DNA of 64,000 nt from Flammeovirgaceae bacterium (GTDB lineage: Bacteria > Bacteroidota > Bacteroidia > Cytophagales > Cyclobacteriaceae): assembly GCA_016709845.1 (NCBI GenBank), contig JADJMA010000028.1:1-64000 (forward strand). The letters run 5' to 3'. Shown here piece by piece: positions 19,462-31,390 of this stretch (positions within the stretch are counted from its first letter, which is position 1; each line of letters opens with the position of its first letter). The position numbers and the translations under genes are program-made. Under the pieces are notes generated by a model that was not told the origin of the DNA, ran no database searches, and saw nothing but the letters and a program-made list of their open reading frames with translations.

Positions 19462-20443
19462 ATGCGTGAATCTCCAAATAGACGTGCTGTTATGGTTGGG
19501 CTTTTTGTGATGGGTGGATTAATTTTTCTCATCAGCGGGGTGCTCATGGTGGGGAATCTTCATGAAACATTTAAAAGTAAAGTGACCATTGTTACTTTTT
19601 TTGAAGATGTAAATGGATTACAGGCAGGAAATAATATCTGGTTCTCAGGCGTGAAGGTGGGCACTATAAAGGAGATTCGTTTTCACAGCCGAAAGGCAGT
19701 TGAGGTGACCATGCGGGTGGATGAAAAAACACAAGAGTACATTAAGAAGGATGCTAACGTAAAGCTCAGTACCGATGGATTAATCGGAAATAAAATCTTA
19801 GTTATTTATGGAGGTAGTGAAAAGTTTGGACCTATAGAAGATGGGGATACCCTGCAGGTTGAAAATGCAGTATCACAGGAGGATATGATCAAAATTTTGC
19901 ATGAGAGTAATAAAAACCTGATGTCGATCACCGCTGATTTTAAAACCATCAGCAAGAAGCTGATGTCGGTGAAGGCACCATGGGAAAATTACTGAATGAC
20001 AACTCCTGTATGATCAGGCCAATGAGGCAATCCAATCTATACACCGAACATCTGCGAATGCGCAAGATTTATTGAGAAATCTGAATTCTTTTGCTTCTCG
20101 ACTAAATCAGGAAGGAACACTGGCGAATGAGTTGGTTACGGATACTGTGGTTTTTTCCTCCATTCGTGAATTTTCAGAGCGGTTGAAACAAATTGCCGAC
20201 ACCACCCTTTTTGTAGTAACACAACTCAAGACCAGCAGCACCGACACGACTACCACCCTTGGAGTATTGATGCACGACCGAACAGAAGGTGCCCGGTTAA
20301 AGGTTACTCTCAAAAATCTTGAAAGCAGTTCAAAGAAACTGGATAAAGACCTTGAAGCTGCTAAACATTCCTGGCCGTTCAAAAAGGGATTTAAAAAGAT
20401 GGAAAAGGAAAACGCTAGGGATAGTACTGGTCTAGAAAATTAG
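19462..20443 (+). CDS. mlaD: MlaD-like substrate-binding protein (MCE domain)
   Basis: About 326 residues. An N-terminal membrane anchor (VMVGLFVMGGLIFLISGVLM) is followed by an MCE domain (VTFFEDVNGLQAGNNIWFSG, VKVGTIKEIRF, LSTDGLIGNKILVIYGGS) and a long helical C-terminal part typical of Bacteroidota MlaD proteins. Two nearby frame changes (about 19970 and 20008) interrupt EGTMGKLLNDNS and LYDQANEAIQSIHRTS. It starts four bases after MlaF and binds lipid in the periplasm. The mlaB and mlaC partners are absent here. Confidence 0.88.
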
Positions 20444-20982
20444 ACGAACAGCGGTTATTTTTTATTGCTATCGTCCATGATTAGGGTCATGGATAAAAAA
20501 AAGGATGAGTGAGCCGCGATAATAACTGAATCAGAATTCAATTGAAATCATCTTCAACACAAATTTATGTGATGAAAGTCATGGAAACAACAGTCAGGTT
20601 CTACGTTTGTAGGCGCTCTTCGATTTCAACGAAGACCGATTTTGTTTCCGAACTTCTTAATTCTAATTTCATAGTGTACTAAATAATCGCTACGCAAGCC
20701 AAAGGTGGGGCACGCTACTTTGCCCGCTCACTTTCTCATGCTATAAATCTAGTCAGATATGAATGGCTATTGGTAGATTATAAATGATTCAATTTATCAC
20801 TTCATGTTTTTAACATTTTAATTAACAAGTAGCCGTGACTTTAGCCACCATTCGGGGAAGAAAATTCTTATCTTGCCTCATTAAAATTCTTACTGCTTTA
20901 ACCACTCCTCATTTCCCTCACAATCATTATACTGGAAGTGCTTAAGGATATCCGAGGAGTTGGTTTAAATGAATTAAATTAA
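20444..20982. other. Intergenic, no gene seen
   Basis: About 540 AT-rich bases between mlaD and the glycosyltransferase gene. Small hairpins occur (CCATGA...TCATGG near 20475-20495; CTTCG...CGAAG near 20615-20635), but neither has a T tail on the plus strand. No open frame, RNA family or promoter box can be supported. Confidence 0.4.
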
Positions 20983-23215
20983 ATGAAAATCGCCAATATT
21001 AGTACCTATCCACCACGCGTATGCGGCATTGGCACATTTACTCAAAATCTGTTGCATTCTATAGTAAAGACCGGAGGTCATGAAACGAACGACACCGGAT
21101 TTGTTGTGGCTATCAGCGATCATGAGCAGGACTATCCTTATGGGCCAGAAGTTAAATTAACGATTCAACAGGAACAGCAAGCTGACTATCTGGAAGCTGC
21201 CAACTTCATCAATTTGAGCGGTGCTGATTACTGCATACTAGAGCATGAATTTGGAATTTATGGTGGACAGAATGGCGTATATATTTTGCCTTTGTTGCAC
21301 CGTCTAGAGATACCCGTAATGGTGATCCTCCATACCGTACTCAAAAGTCCCTCCTACAATGAGAAAGCTGTAATGAAAGAGATTTGCAAAATGGCTACCA
21401 AGGTTGTAGTGATGAGTAAGATGGCGATTGGTTTTCTGGATGAAATTTATGGAGTGCCTTTGGACAAAATTTCATTTATCGAGCATGGTGTTCCTGACAT
21501 TCACTTTGATAAAGCTAAGGTAAAAAGGAATTCAAACTGGAGGGCAAAAAATCTTACTTACGTTCGGCCTCATCAGTCGCAACAAGGGAATTGAATGGCT
21601 ATCAAAGCCCTGCCCAGCGTAATTGAAAAATACCTTGACACGCTTTATATAATTTTAGGAAAGACCCATCCCAAATGTGCTGCGGCATGCTGGTGAAGAG
21701 TATAGGAATTTTTTAAATCTTTTGGTTAAAAGTCTCAATCTGACTAATCATGTTTTGTTTCTCAATGAGTTTATTGATCAGCAAGAACTATTTAAGTATT
21801 TATCGGCCGCGGATATGTATTTAACTCCGTACATGAATGAAGCTCAGATAACAAGCGGTGCACTTTCGTATGCATTGGGTGCTGGCTGTGCAGCAATTTC
21901 AACTCCGTATTGGCATGCCTCGGAGTTATTAGCAGAAGGCCGTGGCCGACTATTCGGCTTTGCTAATTCAAATGAGTTGGCAACCATCTTATTGGAACTT
22001 CTTGACCATCCGGAAAGGCTTAAAGAAATTCAGGACAAGGCGTATGACTACGGGAAAAATATTACCTGGCCAGAAATTGGTAAGAAATACAAAATGTTGG
22101 GTGAAGTGATGTTGAGTGAGCCACCTAAAGCAGTTGCAAAAAAGAAAACCATTGTAGATCCGCTCTTACTTCCTCCATTTTCACTGGCGCATATCAAGCG
22201 GTTAACGGATGACACGGGAATAATTCAGCACGCAAAATTCGGAATCCCCAATCTCAAAGAAGGTTATTGTTTAGACGATAATGCCCGTGCGCTGCTGATG
22301 GTTTTAATGGCCTATAAACAAAAGAAGGATACATCGGCTCTTGAGCTCACTCCCATTTACATGAGCTACATTCATTACATGCAAAACAAAGATGGCATGT
22401 TCAGAAATTTTCTAAGCTTTAGTAGAAATTTTCTTGATGACGTAGGCTCGGAAGATTCTTTTGGAAGAACTATTTGGGCACTGGGTTATCTAATGGGCAA
22501 CGCACCAAATGATGCGTACTACCAAATGGGCAAACTGGTATTCTTTAATGCGGCTCCCAATTTTGAAAAACTGCAATCCATACGAGGCATTGCCAATACC
22601 ATGATCGGCATAAGCTATTATTTGCGAAGTAACCCCTGGGATGAAGGCATGCTGGATCGGTTAAGAAAACTTTCAGCTGTTCTCATTAAGAATTTGAATG
22701 ATAGCAGTAAGGAAGAGTGGAACTGGTTTGAGCCATTGCTGGCCTATGATAATGGAATCTTGCCACTGGCCCTTCTGCATTCGGCTGAACTTTTAAATGA
22801 CACTAAAGTTACCGAAGCTGCTTTGACTACTATGAATTTCCTCACGAGCATAACTATGAAAGACGGCTATTTGTCCGTGATCGGAAATAAGGATTGGTAC
22901 CGGAAAGATGGTGAGCGATCGCTGTTTGCCCAACAGCCAATCGATGCCTTAGCGATGGTATTGATGTATGAGCAGGCCTTTCATTTAACAAAAGATAAGA
23001 AGTACCTGGATCAATTATACACTTCGTTTATGTGGTTTCTTGGTGAAAATGATCTGCGCATGAGTCTTTATGATTTTGAAACCAAGGGATGTTGCGATGG
23101 ATTTGAAATAGATGGAGTCAATAGAAATCAGGGTGCTGAAAGTTCTTTGGCCTACTTGATTTCTCATCTAACCGTTCTACAAGCGTATGATGAATTCTAT
23201 AAATCGGATGCATGA
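20983..23215 (+). CDS. Glycosyltransferase family 4 with C-terminal alpha/alpha domain
   Basis: About 744 residues. The N-terminal GT4 part has ISTYPPRVCGIGTFTQNLL, LEHEFGIYGGQNG, FIEHGVPDIHF and, after frame changes near 21525 and 21660, LTFGLISRNKGIEWAIKALP and ITSGALSYALGAGCAAISTP. From about residue 400 a helical domain follows (YCLDDNARALLMVLMAYKQK, DSFGRTIWALGYLMG, NWFEPLLAYDNGILPLALLH, EGAESSLAYLISHL-like), which looks like an (alpha/alpha) toroid as in some glycoside-active enzymes. It overlaps the next glycosyltransferase by ATGA and faces a GH130 gene, so a shared role in making or trimming a mannose-type glycan is likely; the product is unknown. Confidence 0.82.
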
Positions 23216-24221
23216 GAATTGCCATACTATCATCAATTGCCTGGAGAACTCCACCCAGAATGTATGGACCGTGGGAACAAGTTGCCCCAATATTGCTGAA
23301 GGATTGATTGCACGAGGAATTGATGTAACCCTGTTTGCTACGGGTGATTCAATAACGAAAGGAAAGCTTAATTCAGTTTGTGATCATCCCTATGCAGAAG
23401 ATCATCGTGTTGATCCAAAAGTATGGGAGTGTGCACATTAGTAATGTAATGGAGCACGCTGGAGAGTTTGATATTATTCACAATCATTTTGACTTTCTAC
23501 CCCTCACCTATTCCCGATTGATAAACGTGCCCATGGTAACAACTATTCATGGGTTTTCTTCTTCACAAATAATTCCGGTTTACAAAAATACAATGCCAAT
23601 TCTTCCTACGTATCCATTTCCAATGCTGATAGGCACGCGGAACTTGAATACATAAAAACAATTTATCACGGCATCCCAACAGATGGTTTTACGTATCGTC
23701 ATGATAAAGGCAATTATTTACTCTTCTTTGGGAGAATTCATTCACATAAAGGTGCTGCCGAAGCAATTGAAATTGCTAAACAATGTGGAATGCCATTGAA
23801 GCTTGCTGGATTGATTCAAGATGAAGAGTACTTCAAAGAAAAAATTCAACCCTATTTTGAGAGTGATAAAGTGGAGTACCTGGGAAATGTAGACCCTGTG
23901 ATGCGAAATGAATTAATGGGTGGCGCGAAAGCGCTCCTTCATCCCATTAGTTTTGATGAACCGTTCGGTTTAAGCGTAATCGAGGCAATGATGTGCGGAA
24001 CACCGGTTATAGCGTTCAATCGCGGTAGCATGCCGGAGCTGATTAAAGATGGTGTAACCGGTTACTTGGTTAAAAACAATTCGGATGCGGTTCGTGCTGT
24101 ATCCCAAATAAATCGAATTGATCCCTTAGCGTGTCGTGAACATGCGCTCAGTAAGTTTAGCCAGAACAGCATGATAGACGAGTATATAAATGTTTATACC
24201 GAAATTCTACGGAGTCAATAA
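23212..24221 (+). CDS. Glycosyltransferase family 4
   Basis: About 335 residues. ATG 23212 overlaps the previous stop (ATGA). The N-terminal MRIAILSSIAWRTPPRMYGP is followed by frame changes near 23285, 23430 and 23590-23640, with conserved segments NIAEGLIARGIDVTLFATGD, FDIIHNHFDFLPLTYSRL, NVPMVTTIHGFSSSQI, LLFFGRIHSHKGAAEAIEIA. The nucleotide-sugar binding motif is DEPFGLSVIEAMMCGTPVIA (a GT4 EX7E equivalent). It is co-translated with the upstream GT and convergent with GH130, only 17 bases apart. Confidence 0.85.
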
Positions 24222-24237
24222 CCTGTGTGCATCAAAT

Positions 24238-25703
24238 TTAGTGACTCTTTTTTATGGTATCCAGCAGCTCTGTCATATCCACCGTTCCATAGGTAGAAGA
24301 ATAATCTGACACAGCATATGGTAGGATGAGGCTATTATTATGAATAATTGATCCGCAGGAATATACCACGTTGGGCACATATCCTTCGCGCTCGTTTTCA
24401 AGGGGAGCAAGTAGGGGCTCATTTAACCTGCCAATCTCTTTCGAAGGATCATCCAAATCAAACAACGAAGCCCCGAGGCAATAACGCCTCATGGGACCAA
24501 CGCCATGAGAAATAACTAACCAGCCTTCTTTCGTCCATAATGGCGATCCGCAATTTCCTATTTGAACAAATTCCCAAGGGTAACGAGGTTCCTGAATCAT
24601 CACCGGATTATTCCAAACAGTAGGCCTCTCGGAATACATCAAATAGTTATTCACACCATCAAGTCTTGCTAACATGGCATACTGGCCCTTTATTTTCTTT
24701 GGAAACAAAGCCAGGTTTTTGTTTTGAGCACCACTGCCGTGTAAGGGCATCACCCGAAATGTATAGAAGTTTTCTGTGGATAAAAGTTTTGGTAAGATGG
24801 TGTGGCCATTGTACGCTGTATAGGTGGCGAAAATGGTCTCTTTACCATCATCATCTGTAAACCTTACAAATCGGGCATCCTCAATTCCACGGCTTTCGGA
24901 ATCTGAAACCGGAAAAATAACGCGTTCCGATATATCAGAGTCGACTTTAAACTGAACATCATAGAATGAATCTGCCAGCCACGTTAATTCTTCCAAGGCT
25001 TTTCTTCTACTGTCGCTTATTGCATTGTCGCTTAATACTTTGCTGACTTCCTGCTTTAAACTATAGTACTCAAATTTTTCGGGCAGGCTTTGCATGATAC
25101 TCGTGGAGTACTTATCCGGGATGTCCATTTCCAAAAGTTTCATCATAAACCGTTTTTTGTCATACAGTACTTTGTGCGAAACTTCTGCCATATCGATAAG
25201 ATCCCCGATTTCATCAATTGCATATCATTGTTTTTATCCAGCACCCCTCTTCTGAAAACAATAGAGGAAATATGCCCTTCTCCCGTAGCCCGGAAAGAAA
25301 TAATTACGCGCTTCTCCCCTTTTTCCAGATACAGTTGATCAAAATCTTCTACAATCGATGGATTAAAAAAGGCTGCTGACTCAATGGAGTATTCACTGGT
25401 GCAGTACGAACCGATGAGCATTTTACGCTCTTCAGACAGTCCGGCATAGTCAATCTTCATACCTTCAATTATGCCCTGAATATTGGCGCAGTGTTTTAGA
25501 AAAACTCTGGAGATATTCCTATGCCTGCTGGCAAACTCGCGCAGGGTATGTTCCAATGAAGACATTGCTTGCTTATCATCCAGCGTCATGATCCGCTCAA
25601 TCATCTTTATTGTACGATGATCACCATTCATAAAAAACCTGGCCACCACCCTACTTGAATCAGGGTTGAATCGAATATTCTTTCTGGTAACGGATACTCG
25701 CAT
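24238..25703 (-). CDS. GH130 family glycosidase/phosphorylase
   Basis: About 488 residues in two frames joined near 25195 (after DMQLMKSG). The GH130 five-blade propeller signatures are ESRGIEDARFVRFTDDDGKE, IFATYTAYNG, MVIQEPRYPWEF-like, GNCGSPLWTKEGWLVISHGV and EREGYVPNVVYSCGSIIHNN. GH130 enzymes phosphorolyse or hydrolyse beta-mannosides; the acid/base Asp sits in the GIEDARF block. The long N-terminal extension of about 190 residues is typical of the Bacteroidota homologues that stand beside two GT4 genes. It is probably cytoplasmic, as no signal peptide is seen. Confidence 0.85.
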
Positions 25704-25858
25704 AGTTTTTCTTAATTATAATTTCTGGAAGATAACGCTAATAAATTGTATTGATGTGTTTTTTTTGGCCCGTTATGCATCTCTGGGCATTTTGCTAAGG
25801 ATGATTTTCGAATGTACTGTTGATTTTTTTCGATAGCAGGGTCTCCATGTTAGATTGT

Positions 25859-26257
25859 TTAGGGCTTTGGCTTTTGCAATTCTCGAGCCTTTATAACAGG
25901 CCACAAGTCATACGTGGGATAAAACTCAGTGTTAAATGCACCCCAGGCTCCTCGTTCGATTGCTAGATTAAGTGTACGAAGTTCTCCGCCAGGTATTTTA
26001 ACTGTTACTACCTGTCCAATCCCCATCATTACGTACCAGGAAATAACCCGAGCCGACTTTGGCGGAAACATTTCGCGAAACTTATTCTTGTCCTGTATTT
26101 TACTTAGCGAATCAAGACTTTTGTCTTGCTGATGTTTTAGGAAAATAGTGATCATGACACTATCCGCTGACTCGGCTCTAGTTGCCTGTCCCAAAGAATC
26201 ATAAGCCAGCCCCAGTAGCAGGCTACTCATAAAAAAAAACTTAATACACGTTCTCAT
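25859..26257 (-). CDS. Hypothetical secreted protein
   Basis: 132 residues with signal peptide MRTCIKFFFMSSLLLGLAYDSLGQ. The mature part (SADSVMITIFLKHQQDKSLD, FPPKSARVISWYVMMGIGQV, VTVKIPGGELRTLNLAIERG, YDLWPVIK) has the look of a small alpha+beta-barrel protein of the muconolactone-isomerase/YCII shape, known only as hypothetical in many bacteria. No catalytic residues can be named. It is a single gene, with no coupling to its neighbours. Confidence 0.7.
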   Translation of the reverse strand: MRTCIKFFFMSSLLLGLAYDSLGQATRAESADSVMITIFLKHQQDKSLDSLSKIQDKNKFREMFPPKSARVISWYVMMGIGQVVTVKIPGGELRTLNLAIERGAWGAFNTEFYPTYDLWPVIKARELQKPKP

Positions 26258-26396
26258 TTAATTACATTTGATGTGAGCTTAATGTACAAATATTTGCAAT
26301 CCGGTTCAAGGGATTCAAGCAGGTATTGTTACTCAGCAAGGCATTAAGAAGGGCGAGTAATTAAAATGTTCCATCTCTCCTAACCTGGTTTACAGT

Positions 26397-27563
26397 CTAC
26401 CGAATTTCAATAAATTTTCCGGTATCTATTTTTCCGTCCCCAACTGAATAAACTGTAAATCCGGAAGGAAGTAAAATATTGCCCAGTCCCGAAGGGCCAA
26501 TAACGGCACCTGTTTGATTGAAACGAGTCTTCACTCCTTCTATATTAAATTGTTGTGATGCGTGATAGTGTCCGGACAAAGCAAGCGGGTAGAAATTATT
26601 TTTGAATACGTTCATTACATAGATTGAATTATCAACCACGTGTCGGAAAGTTTTTTTGCCATTAATAGAAATGAGTGTGCTTCCTGGTTCTTCATCCTGG
26701 TATCCCCACGTGCTTAATCCGCCCGAATAAAATGGTATATGGTTAAATGTTACAATAGGTATTGATTTGCTAATGGAAGAAATGTCACGTTGCATCCAGG
26801 TAAGTTGAAGTGAATCTACATGGCCGTAGTACCAAAGGTCATTGTAATCGACTGAATTTATTCCCATAAAGTGAATGCCTCCATAATTAAAAAGAATAAT
26901 AATCGGGACCTAAGTAAGAACGATACATACCTTTTCCATAAAGCGGATTGTTTGAGCTTACAAGCGAATTATGACGTTCAATTCCAAAAATTTCATGATT
27001 GCCTGGCACGCTGTAAACCGGAACTGAAAATTTATTGATCTCAGCAACATACAATTCATAAAGTCGTGAAGCTTCTTTTTCTGATACACGCAGTGCATCT
27101 TTATAAGATCACCGGATATCAAAACAAAAGCAGCCTTCAGTGAGTCAGACTTCTGTCTCAATTTTTGAATCCGGCTAACGGAAATTTCACTCAGGTGTGT
27201 ATCAGAAGCGTGGATGAATGTAAATTTGGTTGAAGCAGGAATAATACTCAACGGAAAATCGCACGTAAACTCAGCTTGATTTTTAGAATTGGTTTCCAAA
27301 ATAATCCCTTAACAGCATATCCTGTTGGTTGACTAATAAATACAAATCCTAAATTACTGCTGCTTTCAAATTGATAATATCCTTCTACATTCGTTGTGGT
27401 TGTAGTTACCTGGTCGGATACTATTACATCTTTTAAACCGACTTCATTTTTATCACGAACACCGTATTATTTTATCGACATACACGTACCCTTTTAATGT
27501 TGTTGCAGATGCTTGCGAAAAGCACGTGAACGCGATGCAACTCAACAGAAATAATAACTTCAT
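26397..27563 (-). CDS. Secreted calcineurin-like phosphoesterase with MetallophosN domain
   Basis: About 388 residues from ATG 27563, with signal peptide MKLLFLLSCIAFTCFSQAS. An N-terminal MetallophosN-like sandwich (GVRDKNEVGLKDVIVSDQ, TTTTNVEGYYQFESS) is followed by the phosphoesterase domain: FTFIHASDTHLS (Asp/His metal ligands), VLISGDLIKD, VPGNHEIFGI, TFNHIPFYSGG and ALSGHYHASQ, all metal-binding motifs present. Frame changes lie near 27465, 27300, 27105 and 26890. This architecture is frequent in Bacteroidota; substrates are unknown phosphoesters. It stands upstream-adjacent to a second phosphoesterase gene in the same direction. Confidence 0.8.
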
Positions 27564-27626
27564 TTTTCAACTATTTAGATCAAAACGTTAATGATTTATA
27601 AATAACTTCTTCCAATTTAAGCATTG

Positions 27627-29813
27627 CTATTCCATAGGAATCACCCATTCCGAAAAATCATCCATCGATGCGCCTTGGGGCCTCGCCCCTTCTGTACTCG
27701 TCATGTCTCGCCAGCGAATCCTGCCATGATTACTATAAGGGATCAGCGTTACTCTCTTTTTAGACGGCTCTACTTTGATTTTCATGAAACTTTGAAAATA
27801 GGGAGACACATTGTAATCGAACATGGCTGACAACCACTCTGCGGAAAATGGCCAGCCGTGCAGTTGGGTGGTCCACCACCACGCAGGTCTTTTATACCAT
27901 GACGTATTTTCTTCTATCTTCTTTACCAATGGATCGTGTGATGGATAAAACGCAAAATCTTTTGTTGGCATGCTACCGGCTGGGGCCATAGCCGCACCGA
28001 TACTCAAGTAAGCACCACCACCACCATTGACGAAATGATGCATGGTACTTGTTTCAGCACTTGTTGGGAGTTCGTTATAATATTCCAGATCATGGGTGTC
28101 GCCTGCCATGACCAGCGGCACTTTATATTTTCGCAGCAAATCGTGTATGGAATCAAAATCGGGATTCAGAATCCCCTCGTATTCTCCGATAGCGTAAAAG
28201 GGATGTCCTAACAAAACCATTACAAATTTTCCTTTGGAAGCTTCCAATACGTTGTTTAGCCAATGCCGCTGTAGCGAATCAATTTGCCGCAACACACCCG
28301 TTTCGATTGTGATGAAAACAAATTCGTCTGTGCTCAATTGGAAATAGGGTGCTTTCTGAAATCCGGTTGGGACTTCATATTCCTTCCGCCAGATGGCAGA
28401 GGTTTGAACCATCTCATCAATTAATCCATTGGTTGTTGTTGTAAATTTCAAGTCGGCCTTAACCCGTTCGCGCATGGCATTTTTTGCAGCCTCCGGTTCA
28501 TAGAAAGTAGCGATGAAACCATCCAGGGCATCATACCAATCATGGTTTCCTGGAATGGCGTAGACGGGCTTGGTCACACCTTTAAAGGGCATCCAGAATT
28601 TTTTCATAATCTCTCAGTGCACCGGTGGGATAAACAACATCGGAAGAGATGACCACAAATTTAACATCGGGTTGATTACTGACACTGATGATTTGATCCT
28701 TCAATATTAATTGAGACGCATCCCCTTCGCCCGGATCGCCAATAACAACAAATGAAAAATCATCTGTTTGATTTACTCCTTGCGGAAACAATCGAAAGGC
28801 GTTGGCTCCAAATCCTTCGCCCGAGTTTTTGGTGATGGCCATGCGCCATTCATCGGCACGGGCAGCGGCCCATTTATCCCAGATGCCGGAAGCCCAGTTT
28901 TCCGTGTCAAAATACCAGCTCATCCCTAGCACAGGCATGACTGCTGCCAATAATGCACTCCAGGGTAAGCCCATCTTCAAACCTATGCGCATCGCAGTGG
29001 GTAAAGAATATCCAACTTTCTTAAATCGCATCTCTGCACGCATTCTGGTAGTAAGCCAAAACTCAGCGATCGTTCTCACACTGATCTTCTTTCTCTCTTC
29101 TACTTTAATTTTTGTAATCCAGGTCCAGATGCGCGAACCTTTATTTTTCAAAAAGCGAAGCATTATTAGTCGAATAGGCGCTAGTATGGCATAGGTGATG
29201 ATGAGGGCAATCACCACATCACCAATGGTTGCCACTATGGGAGATAGAATTCCCAATGCGCTTCTGTCCAGCCCCATCCTTCCGAGGTGAATAACAAAAA
29301 GCAAGATGATAAAAGTAATGATCCAACGTTGGTCAACTGGAGCGTTGCGTTCTTCTTCCAGTCTGACTTTTTCTGCCAGATCTTTTACATAAGCATTATC
29401 ATTCAATCCGAAAGATGTCAACACGTCTTCATCAACTTGGGCTAGCACCCCAGTTTTAGCCCACAACAAATACAATCCAATTCCGGTTAGGCGAAGTGCG
29501 ACAGCGACAGACAAAGTCCATGCTGTTCCTTTTTCTTCAGTGCATTAATCAACAGCGCTCCCATCACTAAACTCAAGGCTCCGCTCGCACGTGCTGAAAT
29601 AACAGCATGACGTTCCATCCGCTTAAAGGCATCGAAAATTTCAAGGATACCGATCCAGATCAACAAGCTTCCGAGGGTCTCCAGTATGTGACCCGACCAG
29701 GCAGGAGTAAAAAGCGCGAGTCCCGCAAGAATCAGACAGATACCTGCCCAGATAAAGCGATCTCTACCAGGCTTGTTGAGGTTAAATTTAGATTTTGTTG
29801 GGAAGAAGCTCAT
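27627..29813 (-). CDS. Membrane-anchored calcineurin-like phosphoesterase
   Basis: About 725 residues in three frames joined near 29500 and 28595. The first 110 residues form paired hydrophobic helices reminiscent of DUF308/HdeD (FIWAGICLILAGLALFTPAW, ILETLGSLLIWIGILEIFDA). Further membrane helices follow (WIITFIILLFVIHLG, IVATIGDVVIALIITYAILA, LPWSALLAAVMPVLGMSW). The catalytic domain has FSFVVIGDPGEGD, VISSDVVYPTGALRDY, AIPGNHDWYDALDGF, MVLLGHPFY and VMAGDTHDLEYY. The metal-ligand set is complete, with SSD replacing the usual SGD/GD block. The role is unknown; the fusion of integral-membrane and phosphoesterase parts suggests a membrane-derived substrate. Confidence 0.8.
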
Positions 29814-30082
29814 TGCTTTAGCGTGTTGTTAGGTGGCTGAGGCATTCGAGTCAAATTTATCAATAAAGTGTTGGCGAATACTATGTTTCAAAATCTTAGC
29901 AATACTTATTGGCAGATTTCCATTGAAACAATTACTAAAAGCCAGCGCTAAAAACTTTCTATTAGGATTGGGTAAGCCTAGTGATACCGGATTTGGTCGT
30001 AAGGCCGACCCTGCTTCATCACATTCGCAGAAATTTGGATGTACACTAAAAACAGTAAATTTCCGCCTCAAGACTTTCCATA
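29814..30082. other. Divergent intergenic region
   Basis: 269 bases separating the divergent phosphoesterase and aminotransferase genes; promoters of both should lie here. A short inverted repeat GGTCG...CGACC is visible near 29995-30010. No gene is supported. Confidence 0.35.
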
Positions 30083-31384
30083 ATGAAGAAATCAGAAAAG
30101 CTACTTGCCCGGAGAAATGCCATCGTTCCTGAAGGCATGGGTATGTTCAGTCCCCTTACTATTGCATCTGCCAAAGGCGCCATCACTAAAGATGTAGACG
30201 GTAAAGAGTACATCGATTTTGCGGGTGGTATAGGTGTGCTCAATGCCGGCCATTGCCCAAAGCCCGTAGTGGATGCCATCATTAAGCAATCCAAACAACT
30301 GATCCATGCCTGCTTTCCAGTGGCCATTTATGAGCCATATGTAGAACTCTGTGAAGTGTTGGCCAAATTATTTCCTCATGGCAAATCGACCAAAGTTATG
30401 TTAACGAGCACTGGTGCCGAGGCCGTAGAAAACGCTATAAAGATAGCCCGTCAAGCTACTGGAAAACAGGGTGTTATATGTTTCACTGGTGGCTTTCATG
30501 GACGTACATTATTAGGTATGTCATTAACGTCTAAAACGGGTTATAAAATTGGTTGTGGCCCCTTCGCTCCGGAAGTGTACCGTCTACCCTTTCCGGATTA
30601 TTATAAGCGTAATGATGGCCTCACCATGGATCAATTTGTGGAGCGTGAGTTGGAAGTCTTTGAAAATTATTTGCATACCGTAGTGGATGCAACCAATGTA
30701 GCGGCAGTAATCATGGAACTGGTGCAAGGTGAAGGGGGATTTGTGGCGGCACCCAGAAAATATGTCCAAGCACTTCACGGCATCTGCAAAGCCAAATGCA
30801 TCTTATTGATACTCGATGAAGTTCAAACTGGTTTTGGTCGCACCGGAAAATGGTGTGCGTATGAACACTTTAACATCATTCCTGATATTTCAACCTGGGC
30901 AAAATCCATGGGCAGTGGTATGCCGATTGGTGCGGTAATAGGTCGTGCCGACATAATGGACAGGACCACGAAAGGAACTTTAGGTGGCACCTACCCCGGC
31001 AACCCCGTGGCGTGCGCTGCTTCGTTGGCAACCATCCAATACATGAAAGACATCGACCTTAACAGCAAAGCGGAAAAAGTGGGAAAGATAGTGATGGATT
31101 TTTTCAAGCAACTGCAACGTGAATGTGATGCCATTGGTGATGTTCGTGGTCTTGGGGCCATGGTAGCTTTCGAATTGGTGAAAGAAAAAGATTCAAACAA
31201 GCCCGATGCTGATTTATGCAAGGCCATACTCAATGGCTGTGCGGCAAAAGGATTATTGATTATCAGCGCGGGTACTTCGAGTAATGTAATTCGGGTGTTG
31301 AGTCCGCTTATAATCACCAAACCACTATTGCTGAAAGGCCTTGGCATTTTGCGCGAAGAATTGTTACGCCTCACTAAAAAATAA
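30083..31384 (+). CDS. gabT: Class III aminotransferase, 4-aminobutyrate type
   Basis: 433 residues, intact frame. Class III PLP-enzyme features: KVMLTSTGAEAVENAIKIAR (PLP phosphate binding), FTGGFHGRTLLGMSLTSKTG, ILLILDEVQTGFGRTGKWCA (cofactor Asp), and TWAKSMGSGMPIGAVIGRAD with the Schiff-base lysine in WAKS. The closest family by motif is 4-aminobutyrate aminotransferase, which converts 4-aminobutyrate and 2-oxoglutarate to succinate semialdehyde and glutamate. It is followed after 6 bases by a P1 peptidase, so the two are likely co-transcribed. It may take up the 4-aminobutyrate predicted from the yod-like operon 8 kb away (inference). Confidence 0.85.
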   Translation: MKKSEKLLARRNAIVPEGMGMFSPLTIASAKGAITKDVDGKEYIDFAGGIGVLNAGHCPKPVVDAIIKQSKQLIHACFPVAIYEPYVELCEVLAKLFPHGKSTKVMLTSTGAEAVENAIKIARQATGKQGVICFTGGFHGRTLLGMSLTSKTGYKIGCGPFAPEVYRLPFPDYYKRNDGLTMDQFVERELEVFENYLHTVVDATNVAAVIMELVQGEGGFVAAPRKYVQALHGICKAKCILLILDEVQTGFGRTGKWCAYEHFNIIPDISTWAKSMGSGMPIGAVIGRADIMDRTTKGTLGGTYPGNPVACAASLATIQYMKDIDLNSKAEKVGKIVMDFFKQLQRECDAIGDVRGLGAMVAFELVKEKDSNKPDADLCKAILNGCAAKGLLIISAGTSSNVIRVLSPLIITKPLLLKGLGILREELLRLTKK

Positions 31385-31390
31385 AACGGT

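Noticed and set aside
29833..30132. Overlapping frames on both strands in the phosphoesterase-aminotransferase intergenic region
   Set aside because: They overlap the genuine aminotransferase start, have no domain, and look like shadows.
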